A DNA stretch of 64,000 nucleotides from Ypsolopha sequella (GCA_934047225.1 OW203989.1:1959977-2023976), one strand, 5' to 3'; shown: positions 12,008 through 23,941, counted from the first letter of the stretch. Numbers and translations: made by a program. The notes: generated from the sequence alone by a model not told the origin.

Positions 12008-12520
12008 ATCAGCACCCTAATACAACATGATTACCGCAATCTCGAGTTATGTGCTGTCATTCGTTAAAGAGTTCTACGGTGATGAAGCCAAGATCGAAGG
12101 TCAGGTGCAATGAGCACCCTAACACAAACTGATTGCCGCAATCCAAAGTTATGTGCTGTCATCCGTTGAGGAGTTCTATGGTGATGAAGCCAGGATCGAA
12201 GGTCAGGTGGGTATTCTGGTAATCTCCAAGTAATACCTTTGAATTAGCACCCTAACGCAGTGATAGCCGCAATCTCGAGTTATGTGCTCTGATCCGTTGA
12301 GGAGTTCTATGGTGAATATGGTGATGAAGCCAGGATTGAAGGCCAGGTGGAAGAATGTCGATTTTCAAGTAATACCTTGTAATCAGCACCCAGGTACAAA
12401 GTGATTACCTCAATTTTGAGAGGTATGCTGTCATTTTCTGAGGAGTTCCACTGCATATCTCTGAAGACCTTCATCAGATCATGACCAAACCCAAAATGGG
12501 ACCTACCTGGAAGTACACTC
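12008..12520 (+). repeat. Four diverged tandem units of about 105-140 bp
   Basis: Units start near 12008, 12112, 12246 and 12387. Each carries AGCACCCTAA, a GCAATCTCGAGTTATG-like block, a GAGGAGTTCTATGGTGA-like block and usually GAAGCCAGGATCGAAGG. The array ends in CATCAGATCATGACC. I do not recognise an encoded protein. Confidence 0.65.
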
Positions 12521-12596
12521 TTTCAAACCAAAAAAGAATTTACAGTTCATTGCTATTACTAGACATTTAAATGGGCGGACTAGTAAGAAATGTTTT

Positions 12597-12696
12597 TAGG
12601 GTGTCGTACCCAAAGGGTAACCAACGGGACCCTATTACTAAGACTCCGCTGTCCGTCTGTCTGTCAGTCCGTCTGTCCGTCTGTCACCAGGCTGTA
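12597..12696 (+). repeat. Dispersed repeat with GTACCCAAAGGGT head
   Basis: Begins TTTAGGGTGTCGTACCC and runs into GACTCCGCTGTCCGTCTGTC. A related copy starts at 16230. This repeat head is common in moth and butterfly genomes. Confidence 0.6.
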
Positions 12697-12785
12697 AAGG
12701 CAGTTTTGAAATTTTAGTTTTTATCTATGTTTTTGATGATAGGCACCCAGTTCAGATGGCAACCAAAGATACAGAATAGGGGGGC
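12697..12785 (+). mobile_element. MITE family X, right-end fragment
   Basis: Matches the last 90 bp of the family at 12844-13074, ending GATACAGAATAGGGGGGC. The left half is missing, so the copy is truncated. Confidence 0.7.
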
Positions 12786-12843
12786 TGGACATGGCGTTAC
12801 TAATATCTATCTAAGACTTTTTGTATCCAGCGATGTGTTCAGC

Positions 12844-13074
12844 GGGCCTATTGTGTATCTCTAGTTGCCTTCTGGACTGGGTGTCTATCATCAAAAACAT
12901 AGATATACTATCGAATTCCGATGTCCTAAGGATATTTTCGCACTTGAAGTGACGACACAGATTGTTAATAGTTCAATACCCACTAAAGGCAATTTTGAAA
13001 TTTCAGTTTTTACCTATGTTTTTGATGATAGGCACCTCGTGCAGTTGGCAACTAAAGATACAGAATAGGGGGGC
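12844..13074 (+). mobile_element. MITE family X, full copy
   Basis: Left end GGGCCTATTGTGTATCTCTA, right end AAGATACAGAATAGGGGGGC. The 67-codon frame inside (12865-13068) is nearly identical to one at 41896-42099 because both are copies of this non-coding element. Confidence 0.85.
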
Positions 13075-13289
13075 TGCTCGGTGTACAGACCGCACTTTGT
13101 GTACGTAGGTATGATGTACATTGTGCTTGTAAATATAAAACTTGTATCAACAATCGACTGGATTATGTCGCCATTGTCTGTGACGTCATGCTTTTGTTCG
13201 AATTTTAAATGCAAAATTAACGATGATTTGTTTTCTAATGGTTCACGTTCAGAATTTTACTTGGATATGGTTGATACCTGGCTCTAAGG

Positions 13290-13520
13290 TATACGGTGTC
13301 GTCCACAAATTACGTAACGCAAAATTCTCGACCCCTCCACCCCCCCACCTAACAGTACCGTAACGCTTGGCTGGGACCCCTCCCCCCTCCATTCGGTTAC
13401 GTAACGGGTGCTTTGTAAAAGCTTTGCTACACAGTAGAAAGTCTTGCCAACGAAAAGTGAAAACCAATGTAAAAAATCTCCTTTTGGCTAAGCTAAAATC
13501 GTGACGTAACGCAAACCATA
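13290..13520. repeat. GC/C-rich repeat with ACGTAACGC motifs
   Basis: Contains GTCGTCCACAAATTACG near the left and GTGACGTAACGCAAA near the right, with poly-C tracts between. The opening phrase is typical of a widespread insect repeat. A related but degraded patch lies near 19480-19540. Confidence 0.45.
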
Positions 13521-14299
13521 AGTCCAACACCAGTACGTACCAGGACCTTACAAATTTTAGTGCATAGATTTATGTGGAAACGTTTTTGGTTTTATATTCT
13601 AGATATGTTTGATTGTATATGTGTGCTAAGAAAACTGTTTGTTTCCCAATAAATAAATTAATAAATTCTCAGTATCCCTAAAACAACAGTTCGCAATCCA
13701 GATCGTGGCTCGGATCATCATAACGCGACCAGCTCAGTTGTCTGTCTCGCTTACATTAAAAGCTTACATTCCGAGGGTAAGAAAACCCATTTTTATTCGT
13801 TGCGAACGATACTTTTTCTACTACCTGATTTATGTATTTAAATATTTAATTTTTCCGTTCAAATTTAATGTATTTTATGACTTTGCAAAGCGCGGCGCGG
13901 TTTTTACCTTTTTTTTTTCAGGCTTCGTCCGGCGGCGGCTTTTATTTGTGGCCAGTATCATTTTACGAAAAAAGAGTGTCAGACGCAATATAATCGATTA
14001 TGTCTTGAATCGGAAAGCAGGGAATTTCGATTGTAAAGACAAACTAAGAACCTAATTTTGCAATAAATGAAATTTCAATACGATATTTCAAACTGACGTG
14101 ATAGTCATTCGCAACGGGGCCCGAAAAGTTCGATTTTCAAAACTAATTTCGAGTATTAAATGGAACTTTTTCATAAAGGTAGTAGAAAAAAGAGTTATTA
14201 CACTTTACATAATCAACAACGATTCGCTAGCAGAGGTTTCATTTTGGCCGAAATCCTGATAACAATATGGACACAACCACGGTCACAAGTAATAGTCTA
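13521..14299. other. No convincing gene
   Basis: A 116-codon frame (13705-14055, +) is rich in Phe, Ile and Arg and matches no family I know. Donor- and acceptor-like sites at about 13774 and 13919 fall inside it, so at most it could hold untranslated exons. Confidence 0.35.
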
Positions 14300-14664
14300 A
14301 GAGCTAGCGACCAAATCGGTCATGTGGCTTCAACTGTATTGAAACTCCGTTAGCTACTTCCCTGAACAACCTTTTCCGATAATTTCCTTTTCCTTTTAAT
14401 TAACCCTGGCAACCCCTTCCCACCACCCGATCGATTTAAAATTTTTTTTGGGTGCACAGAGAGTACAGAGCAACTGTTTGAAAAAAAAAAAGTCGCTGAG
14501 CCCACATTTTTTTCATTTTTTTCCCCACCCCACTACACCCGCACCCACCGCCCGCGGCCTGCCAGCACGAAGATTATCGGAAAAGGTTGTTCAGGGCAGT
14601 AGCTAACGGAGTTTCAATACAGCTTAAGCCACATGTCATGACCGATTTGGTCGCTAGCTCTCCG
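14300..14664. mobile_element. Inverted-repeat MITE
   Basis: Arms of about 85-90 bp share AGCTAGCGACCAAATCGGTC, TATTGAAACTCCGTTAGCTA and AACAACCTTTTCCGATAAT. The spacer is poly-T/poly-A and C-rich. No coding capacity. Confidence 0.75.
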
Positions 14665-14917
14665 TCTATAAGTACCTGTAATTAGCAGTAATGTTTCAGT
14701 CCAGTGAGCGGACAAAGGCCAGTTACGTAGAAGTTTACACCTTCGATACGTGGAACTGGCCGACAGCTGTTCACCATCTTCACTATTACTGATCCAAATA
14801 CTTTTCCGTGGAACGTCTCTGATTGGGTGAATCATTGACGCTGTTAGTTTTTAGCTGTTAGTTAACCAATCATACAGCTGGAAATCGATCCGCTATTTTA
14901 CAGATAACTCAAAGTCG

Positions 14918-15260
14918 ACACTTTTTGAAGTTATTTATCTGCTGTTCAAAAGAAGTCCCAAGTTAAATAAATTAGTATAACAATAATTTAGGGACCGATT
15001 TCTAGATTTGGGACTATCGAAACGCGATTGGAGGAATTTCACTCGATAGAAATAATAATTGAAATAAGGTTTAAATTTACATTTATTTTGATATTCTGAC
15101 AAATTAGGATAGCATACAGAGTTCAAAAATATTTATTTAGATGGGTTTTAACAATACCTAAATTACTGGTTATGGAAATTTTCATAGCTATTTTAGTTAA
15201 CTTTGTATTAGGTAATTTAAAACCGACCTTTTGTAAATTTTAGACGATATGTCACCTTAA
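14918..15260 (-). mobile_element. TTAA superfamily element (type C), incomplete
   Basis: The inverted counterpart of 61466-61852, sharing the TTTTTGAAGTTATTTATCTG block and the TTTCACTCGATAGAAATAAT core. The right end (ACGATATGTCACCTTAA) reaches a TTAA; the left terminus is not found. The segment next to the intact end is also deleted relative to the 61.5-kb copy. Confidence 0.55.
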
Positions 15261-15418
15261 TGTGAACGTGTCTTACATAGTAAAGTGTATGATGCTCTTC
15301 AAAACCTAAAGCACATTGTAATGTGCATCACGATGAACCACTTTATGCACTCAACAGACAGATAATGGTGACTCAGCAAGTCTGAAACATACAGTTTACT
15401 ATTACATCTGTGGTTTAG

Positions 15419-15859
15419 TTAAGGCGATACGTAAAAGTTTTAGCGTCCCAGTTACTCCATATGCGAAAAAACCCTCACTGCGAGTGGGACGGACGGATTC
15501 GTGAAAAACTAGCAAAAAGTCGGTTTTTTATTAATATAAAATGTACTAAGCTATTTTATCGAAAAGATTTTCAAGGAGACTTTACAAATACATAATATCC
15601 ACATTTTGAATGCAATTTCACAATGAAATTAGTTAGGATTTCAGAATTACAGGAAAAAATAAAACAAATGGAGATCTTTTCGGAATTAAATTCTATCGAG
15701 AAAATTTCATACAATCGCGTTTTCCTTCAGTGAGAATCTTAATCAAATACTCAATAAACATTTACCCAAAAATTAAATATGTAGATGACGTTATAGTAAA
15801 TGAATAAATGGAGTAAATGAATTCGAAAAAACCCCATTTTTATTTTGGTATCGCCTTAA
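15419..15859 (+). mobile_element. TTAA superfamily MITE (type A)
   Basis: Both ends read TTAAGGCGATAC towards the inside, with TTAA at 15419-15422 and 15856-15859. Inside are CACTGCGAGTGGGACGG and the core TTCTATCGAGAAAATTTC. A closely similar inverted copy lies at 19844-20237. There is no transposase frame. Confidence 0.75.
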
Positions 15860-16229
15860 GTTAAGTAACAAGCTAAGGTTCGAAAACAATTTTTTTGTTT
15901 TAACAACCTCCATTATTGACTAACGAATACATATCGTAATACAAAACCAATAAGATGTTTACTATATAACATTCTCTACATACAAATTACCAAAAGAAAG
16001 ACTTTAATGAACTTTTAATAAAGGAACTAGGCCAACCCCTGTTTTGTACATGTTTCGGTATCGCCTGAATAGAGCGTAATTACGCTGAAAATTTAGACCA
16101 AAGAAATGTTCTTTTCAAAACGAAATAAAGGAGCTACGCTAACAACAGGCGCTAGCGGAGTTGAATCGACTACAATTTCAATTGAAAATAAATAATGATA
16201 AGTTTGGAATAAAACCGCGGTTTTTTTTT

Positions 16230-16440
16230 TAGGGTACCGTACCCGAAGGGTGCCAACGGGATCCCTACTAATACTCCCCTGTCTGTCTGTACCGTAGCCA
16301 GTTTCAATTTTAACAGTATACCTTTTACTACGGCGTCTATCACAGCATGTAACAAAATAAAAAAATGAAACCCATGGGAGTCCCCATACAAAAACAACTC
16401 GAAAAAGTAGCATGTTTTTCGTTATCTTGTCCCCCCCTTT
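16230..16440 (+). repeat. Dispersed repeat with GTACCCGAAGGGT head
   Basis: Starts TTAGGGTACCGTACCCGAAG and continues through CCCCTGTCTGTCTGTACC to GGGAGTCCCCATACAAAAAC. It is a longer relative of 12597-12696. The frames read across it are incidental. Confidence 0.6.
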
Positions 16441-16544
16441 ATCTCCGAAAAAAAGAGGACCGAAAAATATGAAAAAAAAAACATGCTTACTAGGTGATTG
16501 ATTACGCAAAGATTACAGGAAAAATATGTGTATTTGTACCCGAA

Positions 16545-16630
16545 GTATACGGTGATATGGCTCACCCCTACCGCAGTGGGACGTAAAATCATCGGTGAAA
16601 AGTGGGTGTACGAGCGTTTTACCGTTTTAG
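16545..16630 (+). repeat. SINE type 1 body fragment
   Basis: Matches the SINE middle: TACGGTGATATGGCTCACC, then GGGACGTAAAATCATCGGTG and AAAAGTGGGTGTACGAG. Neither the head nor the tail is present. Confidence 0.5.
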
Positions 16631-17210
16631 GAACATGTGACGTGGCCATTAAGTTTTTTAGTATAGGCTGTTATTTATTCATTAAAATTATAACTAGTTA
16701 CAGCGCTAATTTAAATAATTGTATCTACTAAGTAAGCCTCACTCAACACAAACTAAGTACTGAAACTTAAATTCCAGCCTAAAAAAGTTGCTTTTTCAGC
16801 CAAAATTATCTTTATTCCGAAGACATAAGAATGAAAACACATTAAAGGCACGGAAATGCCATAAATCTCGGGCCGATGGTTTTATTAGGTCGACAGCCCA
16901 GACTGAATTGCTTACCTTATACAGAGTGTAAAAGGAGTGCTAACATTTTACTGAAAATGACTTCACTAATAAACACACGAAAATTTGAAAAAAAAAAAGT
17001 ATGGACTCGTCCGCGCGTAAATATTTATAGGACTGACATCAGATGGCGTTTATTTCTTCATAGAAATTATGCAAATAATGCTAATCAGTCATTCCTCCGT
17101 TATGCGACTTCCGTAAAGTATTTTGCGGAAGTCCCTGGCAGCTGCTTACACTTCTCCCACGTCTTATCGACGCTTTCTGCCAGGCGCTAGTGTTTCCCCT
17201 ACGACTTATT
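16631..17210. other. No recognisable gene
   Basis: The frame at 16876-17190 resembles nothing known. No repeat family is identified. Confidence 0.4.
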
Positions 17211-17440
17211 ATAAGCGGCCGTACCTCAGGCGGTAGAAACCCGGCTTCTCCATCTTGAGACCCAGATTCGATCTCCAGTCGAGCATGCACAAATGAGTTT
17301 TTCGAAATGGATGTATTATAAATATAATATTTATCACTTGCCGAACGGTGAAGGAAAACATAGTGAGGGAACCTGCATGCCCTAAAAAAGCTAGTTTGTC
17401 GGAAGTCCTGCTGCGCAGAAGAGAGTCACTAGGTTAGGTT
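17211..17440 (+). repeat. tRNA-derived SINE (type 2)
   Basis: The head has a decayed A-box-like TACCTCAGGCGGTAGAA and a B-box-like AGATTCGATCTCC, then CGAGCATGCACAAATGAG. The body carries AACGGTGAAGGAAAACAT and AACCTGCATGCC, a phrase common in lepidopteran repeats. Minus-strand relatives are at 20270-20425 and in 31036-31335. Confidence 0.55.
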
Positions 17441-18295
17441 AGCAGGTTATATATGGCGAGTCGCGCCACTACGTACCGCCATAAATATCCTTCGTGGTTA
17501 TTTTTTATGACAGCCCAAAACCAATTTGGCCTAGGCCAAACTATTTTATCCTAAAATCGGTTTGGCCGGTACGTATGTACAATGTACATATATTATAAGA
17601 AAATGGTAACGGTCCTTGGGGCCTTAAGACCAGCAAAATTGTTTAAAAATATTAGAGTAAGAGTATCTTTTCTGTCTTTCTGTATGTGTATATTATATAA
17701 TGCTCGGGATTTAAATAAAAATAACTAATGCATTTAAATACAGTTTTTATATTGTTGAAAAAGCTAGTGTTTACTAATTTAGCAATTCAAATTACTATTG
17801 AAAGTCAATCAAGTAAACAAATCTAGGAAATAAAAATAAATAAATGGTATGATTTTAATAAAGTATCTGGTTTCAGTAAACATAAACATGTCTGCACTCT
17901 ATTTACATCCTATATATTAACTATATCGTGTTAAGGGTTACACTAAATGCCAAAACGGGCGACAGGAAATTGAATGTAGGAAAATTTGATGTACAGGGTA
18001 GATAGAAAATTATACGAGGATAATTTCGGGACCAATATTAGGCAAGTCCCCTTTTACTGCGGATCTTTGGTCCCCAAAGAGCCAGGGGTCAAGGTGAGTA
18101 ACTCGTAAACAGCGAGAAAAGCACTTATTGAAATGAAACTTGAAGTGGATTGATCCCTGAAACTATGTGCCAAAGCTCGATAGTTATGGGGTGGCACCGA
18201 AGTAATGTAGTAGACCCATTTGCGGAATACATCTGCTGTGCTTGCAAACAGGTACTTAAATTATGTTCAGAAAATTACTGTTTGAAAAATATATA
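17441..18295. other. No recognisable gene
   Basis: AT-rich. A GGCCTAGGCCAAACT-like palindrome lies near 17530; otherwise nothing nameable. Confidence 0.4.
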
Positions 18296-18296
18296 A

Positions 18297-18548
18297 GGTC
18301 TTTCAATCTAAATGGAAATTAATTTAAGAGGTGATTTAGTATCGTTAATACATCACATTCCACTGCAAAGCACTTTTTTTAGCGCGAACTTTTTTTCACT
18401 TCTCAGTACAAAGTGGACCGATCAGCTGACTCAGTTTGTATGGACAAGTGAAGAAAAAGTTCACGCAAAAAAAAGTACTTTGCAGTTTGATGTTTTAACG
18501 ATACTGAATCACCTCTTAAATTACTTTCCATTTAAATTGAAAGACCTT
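18297..18548. mobile_element. Palindromic fold-back MITE
   Basis: The left end GGTCTTTCAATCTAAATGGA is mirrored by the right end. Further paired blocks include AATTTAAGAGGTGATT and AGTATCGTTAA. Pairing continues to the centre near 18424 (ATCAGCTGA), so the whole 250 bp can form one hairpin with arms of about 125 bp. Confidence 0.8.
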
Positions 18549-19639
18549 CTATACAAAATTTAGTAAAAAATACTCACCTAAATGCCATTGTAGGAATCTT
18601 TTTTGTGCTTGTAAAATTCTTTGGAGAAAAATTTGTATTCGTTTTAATTAACAATAAGGTTCCTTAGCGTAAGGCCACTACCGCGCCTGAGGGAAATAAT
18701 TGATGAAACCTAGGATGAAGGCACTCGCTCAAAAAGGACAATCCTGGGTTATTGTGGTCGTCGCACATTACAACGGATCGGCACCAGACTACCTCAAAAC
18801 TAAGAATTGAAAAATTTGCGTGCGTGACATTTTTGTACCAGTGGAGGAGGGCGCGCAGGCGGACGGCTCATGCGGCTTGCAAAATGTCACGTACACAACA
18901 CGATTTAAAGCTCATATTTCAATGCGTACTTTGGGGTGGTCCGGTGCCGAGGCGTTATAATTTGCAACGGCCCATACTGTCTGTACAAACGGCAGACAAT
19001 TCCATATCTCAGCTACCCTTGATTAAGCTTGAACGGGAAAATATTCTCCTCTCCATACCTACTAACGTTAATAAATTACCACAATTTTGTATAGGAGTGT
19101 TTTTGGGAACGTAGTAGCAAAAAGAACTTTGATCCAACCGGGTATCCCACGACATCTCCTGAGTTTCTGATTTTCATCAACATCAACTTGAGATTAAAAT
19201 TTGACGTGCGTGCGACGACGTCCGCCTAACATGCCATCTCTTTTGCACGCGTTGATTTGCTTGAAGTTGATACAAATCAGAATTACGTGGTAGGGCCGCA
19301 GGGTCGTTTTATAATAAAACTATATCCAATCTAACCATCCCTCGTTAATTTGATCTAGGCCCAGCGAAAGTTAAAACGCAAAGCTTGCAAGTTGACTTTT
19401 TCAGTTAATAGTCCTAAGCTAACAGTTCGTTCAGCGCTTTCAGGGCTAGCCGTCCTTGAAGCATGACCTTAAGCCCGGGCAGGGAGGGGGGGGGGGGCAC
19501 TGTTACGTCACAGTTTGGCAAATCAGGTAACGCAAAACTTTCGTTGTATAAAATAAAAGTAAACATGTTTGTCGTCTAGGTTTGGATTTGAGTGCTGCAA
19601 TCTGAAGTGACTGAAGTTTGGATAGACGCAGAATCATAA
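18549..19639. other. No convincing gene
   Basis: A 120-codon frame (18752-19114, +) has no recognisable domain, signal or splice context. A poly-G run occurs near 19486. Confidence 0.4.
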
Positions 19640-19830
19640 CTGAGTATTCCGATAGAGACCCCACTTACCTAGCTCGTAACATGGAGGCACGATTTTGACG
19701 TATTAATCGTCGGTGAATGCCCTCGGGGATTCATGTCGTCTACACTCGTACACCCCAGCTTCACCGACAACTAGTCCTAGCGTGATGGGGGTGACATGAT
19801 GAGACCTAACGCCGTACTGCGGTCACGAAG
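19640..19830. repeat. SINE type 1 fragments in opposite orientation
   Basis: TAATCGTCGGTGAATG and CTCGGGGATTCATGTCG read as a plus-strand SINE body. CACCGACAACTAGTCC, then GCGTGATGGGGGTG and CGCCGTACTGCGG, read as a minus-strand body. Two decayed copies therefore abut head-on. Confidence 0.5.
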
Positions 19831-19843
19831 TAAAGACACGTTT

Positions 19844-20237
19844 TTAAGGCGATACCAAAAAATTGGGTTTTTTCAATCCACTATAACGTCATCTACGTTT
19901 TTCATTTTTGGGTAAATGTTTATTGAGTATTTGATTAAGATTCTCACTGAAGGAAAACGCGATTGGATGAAATTTTCTCGATAAAATTTAATTCCGAAAA
20001 GACCTCTAAATTGTTTTATTTTTTCCTGTAATTCTGAAATCCTAACTAATTTCATTGTGAAATTGCATTCAGAATGTGGATATTATGTATTTGTAAAGTC
20101 TCCTTGAAAATCTTTTTGACAACATAGCTTAGTACATTTTATATTAATAAAAAACCGACTTTTTCCTAATTATCCGTCCCACTCGCACTGAGGGTTTTTT
20201 CGCATATGGACGCTAAAACTTTTACGTATCGCCTTAA
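19844..20237 (-). mobile_element. TTAA superfamily MITE (type A), second copy
   Basis: Inverted relative of 15419-15859, with TTAAGGCGATAC at the left end, its complement at the right, and TTAA at both edges. The internal core GAAATTTTCTCGAT and the TCCCACTCGCACTGAGGG block are kept. The 60-codon frame inside is incidental. Confidence 0.75.
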
Positions 20238-20269
20238 GGGCATGCAAGCTGCAGATTTAACTTTGAGTG

Positions 20270-20425
20270 TTTCACTTCATCGTCAGTAAATTGAAAGTAT
20301 ACAGAATTACTACGCACATGAATTCTGAAACACTCATCTGTGCATTCTCGACCGGCAGGATTCGAACTCGGGTGTCAATATTGAGAGTCTCTAGTCTTAC
20401 CGACTGAGCTACTGCTACTTTTTTG
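20270..20425 (-). repeat. tRNA-derived SINE (type 2)
   Basis: On the minus strand the head reads TAGCTCAGTCGGTAAGACTA (A-box) and then GAGTTCGAATCCTGCCGG (B-box), followed by CGAGAATGCACAGATGAG. The stem positions do not pair as a functional tRNA would, so this is a SINE rather than a tRNA gene. Confidence 0.6.
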
Positions 20426-20803
20426 TAAATTGCACAAAAAAATTGTAGGGGTAGCCAGAGATTACAGATTTCCATCTGCTACGATCCTGACACACCTCTT
20501 TCGCCTCTTCCACATCTGTCAATCTAGTCATACATAAGTTCTTCTATTCCAGGTACTTTGCTTTTTTTTAGTATGGCACCAATTTGGTCCGCATACGTCC
20601 TTCTAAAGCTGTTTATTCTTTCAAAAACATTTTCATAGTCCATAGAGTAACGTAAACTTTTGTTTTCATGGTTTCCGAAGAAAACACAATAATTTCTTTA
20701 AGCCCGTAGAAACGAGCGGTCAAGGACGTGGTATAAGGAAATCGCTACAAACAATAAACGTAGAAATTTAGTCTTACGTAACGTGAACAAAATTAAGCTG
20801 CAG
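20426..20803. other. No recognisable gene
   Basis: The first 100 bases contain decayed LINE-like wording (CACACCTCTTTCGCCTCTTC, then ACATCTGTCAATCTAGTCAT on the minus strand of the RTE tail). The remainder is unassigned. Confidence 0.35.
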
Positions 20804-20975
20804 GCCTACCATGAGTCTAGGTCTCTCTCGATACTCGCTAGAACATAATTAGTATTAGAAATTGTGGTTCTTCTCGTAACCCGCTAGGGGCGCTGTACAA
20901 CTTCTCATATAAATATTTAACGCAGTCGCTAGCGAGTATCGAGGCCTAAACTCATGGTAGCCCTACTGGAATGAA
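20804..20975. mobile_element. Short inverted-repeat MITE
   Basis: The ends GCCTACCATGAGTCTAGG and its complement (CCTAAACTCATGGTAGCCC) flank a second inverted block CTCGATACTCGCTAG. It is about 170 bp and non-coding. Confidence 0.65.
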
Positions 20976-21063
20976 CACCTACAAAGCCTGCAGGAATTTC
21001 CAATGAATATATTTGCCAGAAGATTGACCTTGTCTGAAATCTGTCTCATCTCCGATCCCTCCT

Positions 21064-21246
21064 CGTCTGGTCTTAACAAATGGCCGCAACTCAGCATGAT
21101 GCTGTGTTGACATGGTATATAGTACGTCTGGTCTTAACCAATGGCCGCAACTCAGCATGATGCTGTGTTGACATGGTATATAGTACGTCTGGTCTTAACA
21201 AATGGCCGCAACTCAGCATGATGCTGTGTTGACATGGTATATAGTA
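21064..21246 (+). repeat. Three exact-period 61-bp tandem units
   Basis: Units start at 21064, 21125 and 21186 with CGTCTGGTCTTAACAAATGG and are nearly identical. The third runs directly into the left arm of the next inverted-repeat element. Confidence 0.9.
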
Positions 21247-21580
21247 CGTTTCAAATACCAAGGCCCCATTGCACTTTAGACGGCCATTAGGCGTTAACAA
21301 TAGGATTAGTGATAACAAAAGATACCTGGCCAGATACGCGTGCCAATTTGAAGTGCTCCAAATGAAAAATATATTTATTGACACCAACAAATAACTTACA
21401 TACTAAATTGTGAACTAAATTAGATAACAAAACATTATGAGCCCCATTGTTAAGTTTCTAGTGCAATAGGGCCTTGGTATTTGAAACGTACTTTATCTTT
21501 TGTTATCACTAATCCTATTGTTAACGCCTAATGGCCGTTTAAAGTGCAATGGGGCCTTGGTATTTGAAACGTACTATACC
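21245..21580. mobile_element. Inverted-repeat element with an extra internal terminus
   Basis: The outer arms of about 80 bp both contain ACGTTTCAAATACCAAGGCC, TAATGGCCGTTT-like wording and AACAATAGGATTAGTGATAA. A third copy of the terminal 31 bp sits inside at 21461-21491 in right-arm orientation. This suggests one element inserted into, or recombined with, another. Confidence 0.7.
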
Positions 21581-22080
21581 TATGAAGAAGGTTATCATCT
21601 CGACACAACGCTGGTATTCTGTTGTTATATTTAATTCAATTTACAGAGAAAGGAATTAATGGCGGCCATAGATATCATCAAAATATGTCAGTAATGGCTG
21701 CGCATTTGCTTACGAGATCATTTATTTCATATCTTTTTATCAAATAATCATTAACGTGTGTTAAATAATAACTTATAACAAATAACGAACGATTAAAAAT
21801 ATAAAATCAGATATCAAATTATCTTTTGTTAAAAAAGTTCATCCCGAAAGTGACGTACAAGGTCTAAACATGCCCCCCTTTACGAGATGCGAAACAAAAA
21901 AGTATCCACTTCAAAACTTGATTGACCCAGAAAACTTTTCGTCCATAATGAAGTCGAAAGCAGTCGATAAACATGCCGTGTTCTTTGATATCGTGAGGGA
22001 CCACCACATTACGTGACGGATGTTGAACCTTATCGTAATGATGGTAATTCAACCTTCAACTCCACAAACCTCATTGAAAC
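21581..22080. other. No recognisable gene
   Basis: AT-rich, no family seen. Confidence 0.4.
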
Positions 22081-22334
22081 ATTGTAAACAAATACAAGCT
22101 AAATAAACACAGCACAAGCAAAGTGAAGTGACCTGAAGCCGTGAATTGTAAACAAATACAAGCTAAATTATACAGTACAAGTGAAGTGAAGCGACCTGAA
22201 GCCGTGAATTGTAAACAAATACAAGCTAAATTATACAGTACAAGTGAAGTGAAATGACCTGAAGCCGTGAATTGTAAACAAATACAAGCTAAATTATACA
22301 GTACAAGTGAAGTGAAGGGACCTGAAGCCTTGAA
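22081..22334 (+). repeat. Four 63-64-bp tandem units
   Basis: Units start at 22081, 22145, 22208 and 22271 with ATTGTAAACAAATACAAGCT. The first is the most diverged. Confidence 0.85.
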
Positions 22335-22397
22335 TTTTCAGTATTTCCTCAAGCAAACACATGACTTCTTTCATCCGCAAACGTAAAACGAGGACAG

Positions 22398-22633
22398 ATT
22401 CAAATTCAAATTCAAATTCAAAATTCAAATTCAAATAGTTTATTTTGCAAAGCAGGTACAGATATATACACTTTTTACACGTCAAATTTAATCTAATAAA
22501 GAAAATATATGTAATAAAATAATAAATGTACATGAACTAAATTAAAGGTTTATTTAATTTATGTAGCAATATATTTACGATTAAAATGATAGGTAAAATA
22601 TATATTATACAACGTAAAATCCAATCAGCCGCA
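22398..22633 (-). repeat. Jockey-type LINE 3' untranslated end, truncated copy
   Basis: Homologous to the 3' region of the LINE at 33764-35915. Both have a (TTCAAA)n edge, GTTTATTTTGCAAAG, ATGTAATAAAATAATAAATG and TATTTAATTTATGTAGCAAT. The polymerase part is missing, so this is a short 5'-truncated insertion on the minus strand. Confidence 0.75.
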
Positions 22634-23941
22634 GACAGAATCCTAAGCGTTTAAACTGTAATCTTCTATCTATATATGTATATAAAAACGATTACCCTGG
22701 CCTGACTGAGGTGCCTTTGGCGGTCTGAACCTCTCCATCCGTACTCTGGACAGCTGCTATCAGATCTTATTCGAATCGTTACCTGACGGAGAACTGGAGC
22801 TTCGAAGTAACCTCCTTTATGTGACATTGTTGTTTTGGGCTAGATTTTGTCCCGCTGAGTATACTTCTAACTGAAGGAAAACTGTTCTCCATGTGATTGT
22901 TTATAGAAGAAATTTATAACCGATTCCCTATGCTATGACATCATTAGAACAAAAACCACTCGACTTGGCATCAGCCTCCTTTCAGAAACAAGAAGGGACA
23001 GACTCAGTGAACAACCATAAAACTACATAATAATATGGTACCGTGGGAAAAGTACTGCCACCAGAAACTTGGCACGGATATATCTCTTGGGATTCGTTGT
23101 TGGCGGTTTGCCTAATATTTAATACGGGGTTTTAGTTAAAGTTTTGACTTATTATGACAGGCCAGAGGTCTGAGCTGCACTTAATGTGTGGGCATAATTA
23201 ACAAGGAAGTAATATTTTGGTTAATAAAAATGTTTTTTTTTTTATAATAATAACAATTAAATTGATTTGAATCTAACTAGGATAATCTCTAAGTAGTCTT
23301 CTTGAATCAACACTTTTTTTGAAAAAAGGAGGGCGCTATTCCACACATGTGCCAATTCACTGCGACCAAACCGGTACACAGTGCTACAAGGATCTTATAG
23401 CGCGTGTATTGGTTGTGTCCAAAATCAGAACTAACGCCGCTACCATACTCCTTGTTTCACAACTGCGCCCCCCTGTCACTGTCATCCATGCGCCATCAGT
23501 ACTACGACCAAAATATTGAATATCTGTCACCGCGTTAACTCTTTTCTGCCAAGCTGTACATTTTTTTTAATAAAAATAGATGTCGTGTGCAAATTAACCG
23601 ATTTTTATTTCATTGTAGGTAGTTGAGTAGTTTAAGTAATTTTTTATTTCAAGCTACTCAAGTAAGGAAACTACCTCACCCCTGCCAACGTCTGTCACCC
23701 CGCGGGACCGTCGCACACGATCTGACCAAACCTTATGAAGTAATTGTTATTGAACATCTTGTTTAGTTAATCAACCGCTAAAGAGAGATTTTTCTTTCGC
23801 AATAATTATTTTCTTTAGCGTCATATTGACAAGTAATACCTATGTTTCGAGTTTCACGAACTAATATTATTTAACTTTATATATTTATTAAAGCCCTATT
23901 TATACAGAAATACGGAACGCTAACCAAACAATAACCCAATC
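22634..23941. other. No recognisable gene
   Basis: About 1.3 kb. Short frames such as 23319-23519 match nothing I know. Confidence 0.4.

Noticed and set aside
12865..13068. 67-codon frame conserved with 41896-42099
   Set aside because: The conservation is that of a non-coding MITE; both frames lie inside copies of family X.
13705..14055. 116-codon frame
   Set aside because: Low-complexity hydrophobic/basic composition, no domain, no supporting splice or UTR signals.
18752..19114. 120-codon frame
   Set aside because: No family resemblance and no context; length alone is not enough in 64 kb.
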